Shown here: in pieces, positions 10,396-20,521 of the stretch
Numbering within the stretch: the first letter of the stretch is position 1
Layout of the letters: each line of letters starts with the position of its first letter
Assembly: GCA_016868205.1 (NCBI GenBank)
Contig: VGHR01000006.1
Location: 1-54,282 of the forward strand
DNA: 54,282 bases
Direction of reading: 5' to 3'
Origin: Betaproteobacteria bacterium
GTDB taxonomy: Bacteria; Pseudomonadota; Gammaproteobacteria; Burkholderiales; Burkholderiaceae_C
Made by a program: the position numbers and the translations under genes
The notes under the pieces: generated by a model
The model's input: only the letters and a program-made list of their open reading frames with translations
Database searches by the model: none
What the model was told of the DNA's origin: nothing

Positions 10396-10423
10396 CCAAT
10401 CGCCGCAAGGGCGCGGCTCCCAC
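10396..10423 (-). repeat. REP-like palindromic element, left member of pair downstream of gap
   Basis: Read on the minus strand the element begins GTGGGAGCCGCGCCCTTGCG and ends GCGATTGG. The GTGGGAGC head and the imperfect G/C stem match the layout of Pseudomonas-type REP sequences. It faces a second copy at 10490, forming an inverted pair in the 3' gap of gap. Confidence 0.7.
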
Positions 10424-10489
10424 AGACTCAGAGGCACCAAGGCAAGGGGGCAGCGCCCACACCCCTGGCACGGCCTGCAATCACAGGCG

Positions 10490-10520
10490 GTGGGAGCGCC
10501 GCCCCCGGCGCGACAGGGGC
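10490..10520 (+). repeat. REP-like palindromic element, right member of pair downstream of gap
   Basis: The element starts GTGGGAGCGCC and folds through GCGCC (10496-10500) and GGCGC (10507-10511), followed by GACAGGGG. It ends seven bases before the gap stop codon and is inverted relative to the copy at 10396-10423. Confidence 0.7.
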
Positions 10521-10526
10521 CGTGGA

Positions 10527-11528
<1,002 letters not shown>

Positions 11529-11593
11529 TTACTCCTGGGATTGCTTGAGAGACAAAAGAAATCTTGTTTGCGACGGCTCGCTCGGGGCCGCTT

Positions 11594-11616
11594 CGCCGGG
11601 AGGGCGCGGCCCCCAC
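11594..11616 (-). repeat. REP-like palindromic element, left member of pair upstream of gap
   Basis: Minus-strand reading gives GTGGGGGCCGCGCCCTCCCG then GCG, a degenerate version of the repeat at 10396-10423 (GTGGGAGCCGCGCCC). It lies in the 164-base gap between tkt and gap and faces the copy at 11641. Confidence 0.6.
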
Positions 11617-11640
11617 CCGGCCTGGGCCCTCCGAAGAGGG

Positions 11641-11668
11641 GTGGGAGCGCCGCCCCGGCGCGATCGGG
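11641..11668 (+). repeat. REP-like palindromic element, right member of pair upstream of gap
   Basis: GTGGGAGCGCCGCCCCGGCG followed by CGATCGGG is nearly identical to the copy at 10490, with the same GCGCC/GGCGC stem. It ends 22 bases before the tkt stop codon. Confidence 0.7.
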
Positions 11669-11689
11669 CCCCATCATGCGGGTACGCGC

Positions 11690-13720
11690 TTACTTGCCCA
11701 GTACCGCGCGCACCGTATCGACCACATTCTCGGGCGTGAAGCCGAAGTGCCTGAACAGCACCGGCGCTGGCGCAGATTCCCCATAGGTGTCCAGGCCGAC
11801 CACGGCGGCGCAGCCGTACTTCCACCACAGGGCCGTCGAGCCCATCTCGACCGCGATTCGCGGCAGGCCAGCGGGCAGCACCTCTTGCTTGTAGGCGGTA
11901 GATTGCCGATCAAAGGTGGTGGTGCTGGGCATGGACACCACGCGCACTGCAATCTGCCGGTCGGCCAGCAGCTTTTGTGCATGCAGGGCCAGCTGCACCT
12001 CCGAGCCGGTGGCGATGATCACCGCCCGCGGCTTGCGATGCAGGCCCACTTCGCTGGGCTCGGCCAGCACATAGGCGCCGCGGGTGATGAGGTCGGCGTC
12101 CTGCTTGGGCGCATAGGGCAGGTTCTGCCGCGATAGCAGCAGGGCCGTCGGGCCCTGTCGGTTGGCTAGCGCCACCGACCAGGCCACGGCCGTCTCGGTG
12201 GTGTCGGCCGGACGCCAGACATCCAGGTTGGGGATCAACCTCAAGCTGGCCGCATGCTCGACCGCCTGATGGGTGGGACCGTCCTCGCCCAGGCCGATGG
12301 AGTCGTGGGTGAAGACATGCACCACGCGTAGCTTCATGAGCGCGGCCATGCGGATGGCATTGCGGCTGTAATCGCTGAAGGTGAGGAAGGTGCCGCCGTA
12401 AGGGATGTAGCCGCCGTGCAAGGCCACGCCGTTCATGATGGCGGCCATGCCGAATTCACGCACGCCGTAGTTGATGTGACGGCCGCCTTGCCCGGCCTCA
12501 TTGCACACCACGGCGCCGGCGGCATCAAAGCGCAGAGCCGGCGTGGCCTTGGTGTTGGTCAGGTTGGAGCCGGTCAGGTCGGCCGAACCACCCAGCATCT
12601 CGGGCAGGGCTGCGGTAAAGAATTCGAGCGCCAACTGACTGGCCTTGCGACTGGCAACGGTTTCGGCCTTTTCGTGCGCACTGCGCACCGCAGCCACCGC
12701 CACATCGGCAAAGGCCTTGGGCAATTCGCCGGCCATGCGGCGCTTGAGCTCGGCCGCCCGTTCCGGATAAGCGGCGGCATAAGCCGCAAATCGCTCGTTC
12801 CATTGGGCCTGCTTCTGCACGCCGGCCTTGCGGGCGTCCCACTGGTCATAAACCTCTTGGGGAATGACAAAGGGGGGGTGCGTCCAGCCCAGGGCGGCGC
12901 GGGTGAGGGCAATTTCATCGGCACCCAATGGCTCGCCGTGGGCCTTGGCGGTGTTGGCCCGGTTGGGCGAACCCTTGCCGATCGAGGTCTTGCAGATGAT
13001 GAGGGTGGGCTGGTCGCTGATTTTCTTGGCCTGCACAAGGGCCGCGTCTACCGCATGGACATCATGGCCATCGACCGGACCGATCACCTGCCAGCCGTAG
13101 GCCGCAAAGCGCTGAGCGGTGTTGTCGATGAACCAGGGCTGGACCTGTCCGTCAATCGAGATACCGTTGTCGTCATACAAGGCGATGAGCTTGCCCAGCT
13201 TCCAGGCGCCGGCCAGCGCGCAAGCCTCGTGCGAAATGCCCTCCATAAGGCAGCCGTCGCCCAGAAACACATAGGTGTGATGGTCGACGATGGCATGGCC
13301 CGGCCGATTGAATTCACTGGCCAGCAGTTTTTCGGCCAGCGCCATGCCCACCGCATTGGTGATGCCCTGCCCCAGGGGGCCGGTGGTGGTCTCCACCCCG
13401 GGGGTGATGCCGTATTCCGGATGACCTGCGGTTTTGCTGTGCAGCTGACGGAAATTGCGCAACTCCTCCATCGGCAGGTCATAGCCCGTCAGGTGCAGCA
13501 GGGCATAAATGAGCATGGAGCCGTGACCGTTGGACAGCACAAAGCGGTCGCGGTCGGGCCAGTGCGGGTCGGCGGGGTTGTGACGCAAATGCCGCCCCCA
13601 CAGGGCAGCTGCCATATCGGCCATACCCATGGGCGCCCCGGGATGGCCGGAGTTGGCTTGTTGAACAGCATCCATGGCCAAGGCACGGATGGCATGGCCC
13701 ATGGTGGAAGAAGTTGCCAT
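11690..13720 (-). CDS. tkt: Transketolase
   Basis: This 676-residue thiamine-diphosphate enzyme moves two-carbon ketol units between sugar phosphates in the pentose phosphate pathway (or Calvin cycle). The thiamine-binding segment [12 protein letters not shown], the N-terminal [18 protein letters not shown] and the pyrimidine-domain [14 protein letters not shown] are all present, and length is normal. The frame is open far upstream of the true start; ATG 13720 ([17 protein letters not shown]) gives the family N-terminus. It is divergent from murU and followed by gap. Confidence 0.96.
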   Translation of the reverse strand: MATSSTMGHAIRALAMDAVQQANSGHPGAPMGMADMAAALWGRHLRHNPADPHWPDRDRFVLSNGHGSMLIYALLHLTGYDLPMEELRNFRQLHSKTAGHPEYGITPGVETTTGPLGQGITNAVGMALAEKLLASEFNRPGHAIVDHHTYVFLGDGCLMEGISHEACALAGAWKLGKLIALYDDNGISIDGQVQPWFIDNTAQRFAAYGWQVIGPVDGHDVHAVDAALVQAKKISDQPTLIICKTSIGKGSPNRANTAKAHGEPLGADEIALTRAALGWTHPPFVIPQEVYDQWDARKAGVQKQAQWNERFAAYAAAYPERAAELKRRMAGELPKAFADVAVAAVRSAHEKAETVASRKASQLALEFFTAALPEMLGGSADLTGSNLTNTKATPALRFDAAGAVVCNEAGQGGRHINYGVREFGMAAIMNGVALHGGYIPYGGTFLTFSDYSRNAIRMAALMKLRVVHVFTHDSIGLGEDGPTHQAVEHAASLRLIPNLDVWRPADTTETAVAWSVALANRQGPTALLLSRQNLPYAPKQDADLITRGAYVLAEPSEVGLHRKPRAVIIATGSEVQLALHAQKLLADRQIAVRVVSMPSTTTFDRQSTAYKQEVLPAGLPRIAVEMGSTALWWKYGCAAVVGLDTYGESAPAPVLFRHFGFTPENVVDTVRAVLGK

Positions 13721-13996
13721 AACGATGGGCTCCGGAGTCGCAAGGAAAAGAACCCGTGATTTTAACGAGCCGGGCTCGATCAGCCGCGTCGGACTGCCGG
13801 GGCCGACTGAAGAATCTGTGCGAAGCGAAGCAGCGCCCGGTCGGGCCGCAGCACCTTGCCGCGCGCACTTTTCAGGACGAGCTGCCCCCGGCATCCTCTG
13901 GTATTCCGCGATGAAATCGGCCCCACTTTGCATTAATCTGCCCCTCTTGAGCGATAGGCCGCGCAGCAAGGCCGCCCCCCATTTGCAATAGGAACC

Positions 13997-14749
13997 ATGG
14001 CCGACACCGCCTTCCCCGCCCAAGCGATGATCCTGGCAGCCGGTCGCGGCCAGCGCATGCGGCCCCTGACCGACCACACCCCCAAACCTTTGCTGCAGGT
14101 GCACGGTCAAGCCCTGATCGAGTGGCATATCCGCGCCCTGGCCCGGGGAGGCATCAAGCACCTGCTGATCAACACCGCCTGGCTCGGCGAACAGATACCC
14201 GCACACCTGAACGGCCTGGCCGCCGACTTGGGGTGTACGATTGACTACTCGCACGAGGGACGCGACTTTGGCGATGCGCTGGAGACCGCCGGGGGCATTG
14301 CCCGCGCCCTGCCCCGGCTGGCCGAGGTGTTCTGGGTGGTCGCCGGGGATGTGTTTGTCCCGGGCTTCGATTTCACCGCGGCGGCGATGCGTCAGTTCGC
14401 ACAGGGCCGGCACCTGGCACATCTGTGGCTGGTGCCCAACCCCGACCACAACCCGGGCGGGGACTTCGGCCTGGCCGCAGGGCAGGCCCTCAATTTACCG
14501 GCGGGCGACCCGCAACGGCGCTACACCTTCAGCACCATCGGCCTGTATCGGCGTGAATGCTTCGCCGGCCTGCCGGCCGGCAACCCCCAGGGCCAGAAAA
14601 TCAGCCTCGCCCCCCTCTTGCGCCAGGCGATGGACAATGGCTTGGTCAGTGCGCAATGTCTGCACGGTCCATGGACCGATGTGGGCACGCCTGAGCGTCT
14701 GGCCCAAATCAATGCAGCAAGACCCCCAGATCACCGCAGAGGAGTTTGA
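13997..14749 (+). CDS. murU: N-acetylmuramate-1-phosphate uridylyltransferase (MurU-like nucleotidyltransferase)
   Basis: This 250-residue nucleotidyltransferase has the signature [20 protein letters not shown] near the N-terminus and [12 protein letters not shown] around residue 95, as in MurU, which makes UDP-MurNAc from MurNAc-1-phosphate during cell-wall recycling. The metal-binding VVAGDVFV segment follows. No amgK kinase is next to it here, so the specific substrate is inferred from sequence pattern only; a related sugar-1-phosphate nucleotidyltransferase is possible. The stop codon directly abuts the ATG of pepP. Confidence 0.75.
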   Translation: MADTAFPAQAMILAAGRGQRMRPLTDHTPKPLLQVHGQALIEWHIRALARGGIKHLLINTAWLGEQIPAHLNGLAADLGCTIDYSHEGRDFGDALETAGGIARALPRLAEVFWVVAGDVFVPGFDFTAAAMRQFAQGRHLAHLWLVPNPDHNPGGDFGLAAGQALNLPAGDPQRRYTFSTIGLYRRECFAGLPAGNPQGQKISLAPLLRQAMDNGLVSAQCLHGPWTDVGTPERLAQINAARPPDHRRGV

Positions 14750-16159
14750 ATGAGCGCCCCAGGTCACCGCCCCGCGAAAGCAGCCGCACCCTACCCGCGT
14801 CGTCGCGCCGCTCTGGCCCGCGCCCTGCGCGCCGCCGGCGGGGGCATCGCCCTCCTGCCCACCGCCCCCGAGGTCGCGCGCAATCGCGACAGTCACTATC
14901 CCTACCGGCACGACAGCTACTTTCACTACCTCAGCGGCTTCGACGAACCCGAGGCCTGGCTGGCCATCGACGCCAGCGGCCACACCACGCTGCTGTGCCG
15001 GCCGCGCAACCTTGAGCGCGAAATCTGGGATGGCATTCGTCTGGGCCCCAAGGCGGCACCGATGGCCCTTGGAGTCGATGCGGCGCACAGCATCGAAGAG
15101 CTCGATGAAGTCATGCCCAAACTGCTGGCCAATCAGCCGGCCGTGTGGTTTCCCTTCGCCACCCATGCCGCACTGGAGTCGCAGATCGATGGCTGGCTGG
15201 GCAAGCTGCGCGCACGCGTACGACTCGGGGTAGAGTGCCCTGGCAGCCAGCACGATCTGTGCAAACTGCTGGACGAGATGCGCCTGATCAAGGACCGGCA
15301 TGAGATCGGCATCATGCGGCGCGCCGGCCGTATCGCCGCGCAGGCCCATGTGCGAGCGATGCAAACCTCGGCCGCCATGCTGCGCGCGGGCCTGGATGCA
15401 CGCGAATACCACCTTGACGCTGAACTGCTGCACGAGTTTCGGCGCCAGGGCTCGCAGTTTCCAGCCTACACCAGCATCGTCGCGGCCGGTGCCAATGCCT
15501 GCGTGCTGCATTACCGCGCCGGTGCCGCGCGCCTGAAGGCCGGCGAACTGTGCCTGATCGATGCCGGCTGCGAGCTCGACGGCTACGCCAGCGATATCAC
15601 CCGCACCTTCCCGGCCGATGGCCGCTTCACGCCAGCGCAACGACAGCTTTACGACCTCGTGCTGGCCGCGCAAGAAGCCGCCATTGCCGCCACCCGCCCA
15701 GGCCGGCGCTTTCTGGATCCGCACCAGGCGGCCGTGCGTGTTCTGGCCGAGGGCATGCTTGAGGTGGGCCTGCTCAACAAGAAACAACACGGGCGACCGG
15801 ACGATGTCATTGCGTCGGGCGCCTACCGACAGTTCTACATGCATCGCACCGGCCACTGGCTGGGCATGGATGTACACGACTGCGGCGACTACACGGAGCC
15901 TCGAACTCGCGCTCGCGAAGAGGTTGACGCCACCGGTGAACGCGTGATGCGACGACCAAGCCGGGTCCTCAGGCCAGGGATGGTGCTGACCCTCGAGCCC
16001 GGGCTGTATGTGCGACCGGCCAAAGGCGTACCGCGGGAGTTCTGGAACACCGGCATCCGTATCGAGGACGATGCCCTGGTGACCCCAGGCGGCTGCGAGT
16101 TGCTCACCCGCGGTGTGCCGGTGCAGGCCGATGACATCGAAGCCTTGATGCGAGGCTGA
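14750..16159 (+). CDS. pepP: Xaa-Pro aminopeptidase (M24B)
   Basis: This 469-residue metallopeptidase removes N-terminal residues linked to proline. The creatinase-like N-terminal domain (residues ~15-180, with SHYPYRHDSYFHYLSGF) precedes the pita-bread catalytic domain. The dimetal ligands are recognisable: two Asp in LIDAGCELDGYASDITRTF, His in HRTGHWLGMDVHD, Glu in TLEPGLY and Glu in GIRIEDD. It starts directly after the murU stop, so the two are probably cotranscribed and coupled. Confidence 0.95.
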   Translation: MSAPGHRPAKAAAPYPRRRAALARALRAAGGGIALLPTAPEVARNRDSHYPYRHDSYFHYLSGFDEPEAWLAIDASGHTTLLCRPRNLEREIWDGIRLGPKAAPMALGVDAAHSIEELDEVMPKLLANQPAVWFPFATHAALESQIDGWLGKLRARVRLGVECPGSQHDLCKLLDEMRLIKDRHEIGIMRRAGRIAAQAHVRAMQTSAAMLRAGLDAREYHLDAELLHEFRRQGSQFPAYTSIVAAGANACVLHYRAGAARLKAGELCLIDAGCELDGYASDITRTFPADGRFTPAQRQLYDLVLAAQEAAIAATRPGRRFLDPHQAAVRVLAEGMLEVGLLNKKQHGRPDDVIASGAYRQFYMHRTGHWLGMDVHDCGDYTEPRTRAREEVDATGERVMRRPSRVLRPGMVLTLEPGLYVRPAKGVPREFWNTGIRIEDDALVTPGGCELLTRGVPVQADDIEALMRG

Positions 16160-16168
16160 GCCCCCGGC

Positions 16169-17479
16169 ATGGCCTGGCACAAAGAAACCGCGTTTGACGC
16201 CGCCCGGGCGCTGCAAAACCGCAGCCTGAGCGCCGAGCACTATGTGGCCGCCTGCCTGGAAAGAATTGATGCGCGCGAGCCCGAAGTACGGGCTTTTGCC
16301 CACATCAATCGCGAGGGCTCCCTCCAGCGAGCGCGCGAGCTCGACCGGCAGGCCATACAGGGCGCCATGCACGGACTGACACTGGGCATCAAGGATGTGT
16401 TCGACACCTTCGATATGCCCACCGAAGGCGGCTCGCGTGCTTTTGCGGGCCATCAGCCGGTTCAGGACGCGGCCGTGATTGCCACTCTCAGGCGCACCGG
16501 CGCGGTGATGCTGGGCAAGACTGTGACCACCGAGCTGGCCACCTTCCCGACCAACGGCACCCGCAATCCGCTCCATCTGGATCACACCCCGGGTGGATCG
16601 TCCTCCGGCTCAGCCGCGGCGGTGGCCGCACAGATGGTGAGCTTTGCAACCGGCACGCAGACCATGGGCTCGACCATCCGGCCGTCTGGCTATTGCGGCG
16701 TGACCGGCTACAAGCCCAGTTACAACCTCATGCCGCGCCGCGGCGTTTGGGCCAACGCCGACTCCTGCGACACGGTCGGTCTGGTGGCGCGCGATGTGCG
16801 CGATGTGGCCTTCTTTGCGGCCGAGATGGCGCGCTACCCGGCGCTCAGACTGCCCGAGGATCCGGCCCTGCTGGCCCGCGCGCCCACCCTCGGGCTGTGC
16901 CGCACCTGGGAGTGGGAGCGCACCGACGAGGCGATGCGGGCCGCTTTTGAGGACAGCGGCCGCACGCTCAGCGCCGCCGGCGCGCGGGTGCGCGAGATCG
17001 TGCTGCCCGAGGCCTTCAAGGGCCTGCTGCAGGCGCACACCACAGTGGTGCATTTTGAGATGAGCCGTGGCTTCGCCGATGTGCTCGAGCGCCAGTCGGG
17101 GCTGATTCGGCCGGCCCTGCTCGAGCGCACCCTTAAAGGCTTGGAAGTGACGGGCGAGCAGTACCAGCAGGCCCAGACTCTGGCCCGGCGGTGCCGTCAG
17201 ATGTTTCCCGATGTGCTGGGCGATTGCGATGCCCTTGTGGTGCCCGCAGCCACAGGCGAGGCCCCCAGGGGGCAAGACTATTCAGGCGACACCTCCATGA
17301 ACCAGGTGTGGACGCTGATGCACGGCCCGGCCATCTCGGTCACCGGGGGCTATGGCCCCTGCGGGTTGCCCCTAGCCCTGCAAGTGGTAGGGCGCATCGA
17401 TGATGATGCCCGTACGCTCAAAGCGGCCCACTGGGTGCACCTGCATCTGCAGGCCCGGCTCGCCCGCCTGCGTTCTTGA
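16169..17479 (+). CDS. Amidase-signature family hydrolase
   Basis: This 436-residue protein belongs to the amidase signature family, which hydrolyses amide bonds with a Ser-cisSer-Lys triad. Lys75 in LTLGIKDVFD, the serine stretch 144-146 in PGGSSSGSAAAVA, and the nucleophile Ser168 in GTQTMGSTIRPSG are visible. The substrate is not evident; it is not GatA because no gatB/gatC partner is present. The following Bug-type binding protein suggests a catabolic or uptake setting for a small organic compound. It starts nine bases after pepP and is followed by the Bug gene after 55 bases. Confidence 0.85.
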   Translation: MAWHKETAFDAARALQNRSLSAEHYVAACLERIDAREPEVRAFAHINREGSLQRARELDRQAIQGAMHGLTLGIKDVFDTFDMPTEGGSRAFAGHQPVQDAAVIATLRRTGAVMLGKTVTTELATFPTNGTRNPLHLDHTPGGSSSGSAAAVAAQMVSFATGTQTMGSTIRPSGYCGVTGYKPSYNLMPRRGVWANADSCDTVGLVARDVRDVAFFAAEMARYPALRLPEDPALLARAPTLGLCRTWEWERTDEAMRAAFEDSGRTLSAAGARVREIVLPEAFKGLLQAHTTVVHFEMSRGFADVLERQSGLIRPALLERTLKGLEVTGEQYQQAQTLARRCRQMFPDVLGDCDALVVPAATGEAPRGQDYSGDTSMNQVWTLMHGPAISVTGGYGPCGLPLALQVVGRIDDDARTLKAAHWVHLHLQARLARLRS

Positions 17480-17534
17480 TGGCCCGCGATTTGCAAGACT
17501 TGACGCTCCCTATTCCCACTTGAAGGACAACACC

Positions 17535-18503
17535 ATGAAACTGCACCGCCGTAACGCACTGATGGGGCTAGGCGCCCTGGCCTGCCTGCCTAAGGCCTGG
17601 AGCCAGACCTATCCCACCCAAGCCATCAAGCTGATCATGCCCTTCACGCCGGGCACCTCGTCCGAGAACGCCTTGCGGGTGGTGCTGGATCGACTCAGCG
17701 ACAACCTCAAGCAGGCCATCGTGGTGGACAACCGGCCGGGGGCTGGCTCCACGCTGGGCACCGAACAGGCCGCACGGGCGCCGGCCGATGGGCACACGCT
17801 GGTGGCCACTTACAACTCCTCGATCGCCCCCGGCTCGCTGCTCTATAACAAGCTGGGCTACGACCCGCTCAAGGACTTCAAACACATCGCGCTGGTCGGC
17901 GTGTTCCCCCAGTACATGGTGGTGCGCACCGAGCACCCGGCCAAGACGGTTCAGGAGTTCCTGGCCACGGTTCGGGCCAAGCCCGGCAGTGTCAACTACT
18001 CATCGGCGGGCGTGGGTACCTCGGGCTTTCTGGCCGGCGAGATGCTCAAGCAGGCCCTCAAACTCGATATGGTGCATGTGGCCTACAAGGGCCCCTCGCA
18101 GGCGATGACCGATCTGCTCGGCGGGCGACTGGATATGGTCATGACCTCCAGCGCCGCCTCGCTGGTGGCCGCCGGCAAGCTGCGCATCCTGGCGGTGACC
18201 AGCGAGAAGCGCATGCCGCTGTATCCGGATGTCCCGGCGCTTTCTGAGGTGGCGCCCAATGTGCAGGCCGTCTCTTGGGTCGGGATTTCAGCGCCAGCGG
18301 CCACCCCGGCGGCCATCACCCAGCGTCTGGAGCGCGAAATCCTGTCCATCCTGGCCGAACCGGCCATCAAGACACGACTGGCCGACCCCATCTTCGGCAT
18401 GGCGCTGACGCCCCTCGGATCGGACAAGTTTGTTGAATTCATCCAGAAAGAGCTGCGCGTCTGGGCTCCGGTGATCAAAACCGGCAACATCCAGATCAGC
18501 TGA
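17535..18503 (+). CDS. Bug-family periplasmic solute-binding protein
   Basis: This 322-residue protein has a signal peptide (MKLHRRNALMGLGALACL, cleavage near WSQ-TYP) and the fold of Bug/TctC-type receptors: YPTQAIKLIMPFTPGTSSE at the start of the mature part, VVDNRPGAGSTLGTEQAA, and the SAGVGTSGFLAGE loop. These bind small carboxylates or amides in the periplasm. No tctA/tctB transport genes are adjacent, as is common for the expanded Bug families of Burkholderiales. GAAGGA precedes ATG 17535. The ligand is unknown. Confidence 0.9.
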   Translation: MKLHRRNALMGLGALACLPKAWSQTYPTQAIKLIMPFTPGTSSENALRVVLDRLSDNLKQAIVVDNRPGAGSTLGTEQAARAPADGHTLVATYNSSIAPGSLLYNKLGYDPLKDFKHIALVGVFPQYMVVRTEHPAKTVQEFLATVRAKPGSVNYSSAGVGTSGFLAGEMLKQALKLDMVHVAYKGPSQAMTDLLGGRLDMVMTSSAASLVAAGKLRILAVTSEKRMPLYPDVPALSEVAPNVQAVSWVGISAPAATPAAITQRLEREILSILAEPAIKTRLADPIFGMALTPLGSDKFVEFIQKELRVWAPVIKTGNIQIS

Positions 18504-18681
18504 CCTGCAGCGAGGGTCTCGAGGCGATCAGTCTTAATCCCATCACTTAAGTTCATACCAAACACCACGCCCGCTGCCCTGCTGATTTTTTATGTAGGTC
18601 GCTCTGGAGTAATCAATGTGGCTTCGATTTCAACATGAACAGACCGGAAAGTGGCTCAGTTTTGGATAGGCTTCAACAGTG
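18504..18681. other. Gene-free gap between the Bug gene and the toxin gene
   Basis: This 178-base stretch is less GC-rich than its flanks and contains no open frame I can support and no clear terminator. It marks the left edge of a short patch (to about 19550) that looks foreign compared with the surrounding housekeeping genes. Confidence 0.5.
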
Positions 18682-18960
18682 TCAAGGCTCGGTGTGTTTG
18701 AGGTCGCGGTAGAAATTCTCGTGCGGACCCACCATCAGCAACTTGAGCATGTTCTCATCCAGAACGCGGTAGGCAAGGAGGCACAGCAAGTTGCCCATGC
18801 GAAACTTGTAAACCCGCACGCCAGCCAGATCGCCGACTTTGGTTTCGCCGGCTTCCGGCTGGCCGACGATGGCTCGAACTGCATCGTCAAGCGCGGCTTT
18901 TTGCTGCTTGTGCAGCTTTTTAACGGTGCGCTCGAAGGTCGGAGTGACAAGGACGCGCAT
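18682..18960 (-). CDS. RelE/ParE-family toxin of a type II toxin-antitoxin pair
   Basis: The 92-residue basic protein has the layout of a RelE/ParE toxin: VTPTFERTVKKLHKQQKAAL at the N-terminus, the central GDLAGVRVYKFRMG strand pair, and a terminal LLMVGPHENFYRDLK. Members either cleave mRNA on the ribosome (RelE) or poison gyrase (ParE); which applies is not visible. Its ATG overlaps the antitoxin stop codon by one base (TGATG), the usual coupled arrangement with the antitoxin first. Confidence 0.85.
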   Translation of the reverse strand: MRVLVTPTFERTVKKLHKQQKAALDDAVRAIVGQPEAGETKVGDLAGVRVYKFRMGNLLCLLAYRVLDENMLKLLMVGPHENFYRDLKHTEP

Positions 18961-19169
18961 CAGCCGAACTGGTACTCACCCATAGGCTCTTCCTGGTCGG
19001 CGATCAGGATGTCGCGGATGACGCTGAATGGCAGATCGGGGTTTTCTGCGGCGATCTTGCCGATCTGAGACCAGTATTCGATTTGCTTGGGCACCGAGCG
19101 GTGCTCGATGGTGCCGTAGCGCTTGGCGGTCTCAACCAAGGCTTCGGGCAGTTTGACATTGATAGCCAT
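18960..19169 (-). CDS. ParD-like antitoxin
   Basis: The 69-residue protein starts MAINVKLPEALVETAKRYG, a ribbon-helix-helix-like N-terminus, followed by HRSVPKQIEYWSQIGKIA, typical of ParD-like antitoxins. It would neutralise the downstream toxin and repress the shared promoter. GGAGG stands eight to nine bases upstream of ATG 19169. A striking palindrome lies just upstream of that site and is the likely operator. Confidence 0.8.
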   Translation of the reverse strand: MAINVKLPEALVETAKRYGTIEHRSVPKQIEYWSQIGKIAAENPDLPFSVIRDILIADQEEPMGEYQFG

Positions 19170-19184
19170 ACGAACCTCCCTTAA

Positions 19185-19221
19185 GGTTCTATTATGGCCC
19201 ATAATAGCCCAAAATAGAACC
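19185..19221. promoter_or_regulatory. Nested palindromic operator of the toxin-antitoxin operon
   Basis: CTATTATGGCCCATAATAG (19189-19207) is a perfect 19-base palindrome. An outer pair, GGTTCTATT (19185-19193) and AATAGAACC (19213-19221), forms a second inverted repeat around it. The block lies 16 bases upstream of the antitoxin ATG and is AT-rich against a GC-rich genome, as expected for an autoregulated promoter bound by a ribbon-helix-helix antitoxin. Confidence 0.7.
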
Positions 19222-19299
19222 ACCGGGGTCAGTCTGCCGTAGCCTCTTCGACGATCTCGCAGTGAACCACAAAGCCCATTAGGTCGGCCAACCAGCCAC

Positions 19300-19578
19300 A
19301 TGCAACGAAAGCAACGCTTTCTGAACGAGAACTGCTGGTTTGCCGTTCGGATCAATGCAAAGCACATCTCGAAGCTGAAGTTCATCGCAGCCTATCAGGT
19401 CGCTCCAGTCGCAGCGATCACCCACATTGCCGAGGTCGAGGCGACCCTGCCTTACGACGACACCGGGAAGTACACGATCAAGCTCAAAGGGCCTGCGACG
19501 GCGATTGTCCCGATCCCGCGCCCAGAGAACAGCGAGGTCAATATGCAGTCGAACGCAAACGATCAATCAGCGCGTTGA
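19300..19578 (+). pseudogene. Truncated gene fragment running into the end of parB
   Basis: The frame carries 92 residues beginning MQRKQRFLNENCWFAVRINA and including IAAYQVAPVAAITHIAEVEA then KGPATAIVPIPRPE. I recall this pattern from the C-terminal part of larger proteins linked to restriction or DNA-modification contexts, but I cannot name the family firmly. No ribosome-binding site precedes the ATG. The recognisable region stops near NMQ (about base 19546), where the frame enters the 3' end of parB on the other strand. It is best read as a remnant of a transferred gene joined to parB. Confidence 0.5.
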
Positions 19579-20458
19579 GCTGTTCCAGCGAAGAAAAAGC
19601 GATGGCCAGCTCACCGGTGTCCTCAACGCGACCGGCACGCTTGATCTGCTTTTTGATGCGCACCTCCACCTCCGTCGTCAGCAGGTCGGCCAACTCCTCC
19701 TCGACGCGACGCACATCACGGGACTTTTCCTTGCCCACTTTGGGGGGCTTGAGGGAAAACTCAGCAGCCAGCTTCTTGACCAGGCTTTCAGCCTCACGCA
19801 CCGAAAGCTTGCGCGCACTGATTTGATTGGCCGCGGTGATCTGCGTAGCGCGCTCGAGCGAGAGCAAGGCGCGGGCGTGACCCATGTCAATATCGCCCGC
19901 CATGAGCATGGTTTGCACGGGGTCGGCCAGGTTAAGCAGTCGCAGCAAGTTGGAAGCTGCGCTTCGTGAACGGCCCACGGACTGTGCGGCCGCTTCGTGC
20001 GTCATGCCGAATTCGCGGATGAGGCGTTGCAGGCCCTGCGCCTCCTCCAGCGGGTTGAGGTCTTCGCGCTGCATGTTCTCAATCAGCGCCATGGCAGCTG
20101 CCGCCTCATCGGGCACATCGCGCACCAGCACGGGGACGGTGTCTAAGCCCGCCAGGCGCGCCGCCCGAAAACGCCGCTCGCCGGCGATGATCTCGTACTT
20201 TCCTGCTGCATCGCCCTGCTTGAGCCTGCGCACCAGGATGGGTGACATGATGCCCTGCAGCTTGATGGATTCAGCCAACTCGTAAAGAGCGCCCTCATCC
20301 ATTCGGGTGCGGGGCTGGTATTGGCCCGGCACCATGTCATCGAGGCGCAAGGAGGCGGGCAGCCCCGCACTGGCGCCCCCTTCCTCGGGGGAAGTCACGG
20401 CAGGCCCGAGCAAAGCGCTCAGTCCCCTGCCCAGGCCTTTAGGTTTCTTGATCGCCAT
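19538..20458 (-). CDS. parB: Chromosome-partitioning protein ParB (CTP hydrolase, parS-binding)
   Basis: This 306-residue protein loads on parS, slides as a CTP-dependent clamp and recruits ParA for origin segregation. The start MAIKKPKGLGRGLSALLG is family-typical. The CTP-binding N-domain (residues ~35-130) includes QYQPRTRMDE and IIAGERRFRAARLAG; the helix-turn-helix is around QSVGRSRSAASNLLRLLNL; the dimerisation tail ends in LNALIDRLR. The last residues, STAY, may derive from the foreign DNA joined at its 3' end. GGAG lies upstream of ATG 20458. Confidence 0.95.
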   Translation of the reverse strand: MAIKKPKGLGRGLSALLGPAVTSPEEGGASAGLPASLRLDDMVPGQYQPRTRMDEGALYELAESIKLQGIMSPILVRRLKQGDAAGKYEIIAGERRFRAARLAGLDTVPVLVRDVPDEAAAAMALIENMQREDLNPLEEAQGLQRLIREFGMTHEAAAQSVGRSRSAASNLLRLLNLADPVQTMLMAGDIDMGHARALLSLERATQITAANQISARKLSVREAESLVKKLAAEFSLKPPKVGKEKSRDVRRVEEELADLLTTEVEVRIKKQIKRAGRVEDTGELAIAFSSLEQLNALIDRLRSTAY

Positions 20459-20521
20459 AGTTGCATTTCTCCGAGGAGCACCCTGTACGCAGAGCACCCC
20501 TGCTTGTTCTGTAAATAATAA

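Noticed and set aside
18560-18681. Insertion-sequence end near GTGGCTCAGTTTTGGATAGG
   Set aside because: It resembles sequence seen near some insertion elements, but there is no terminal repeat, target duplication or transposase fragment to support it.
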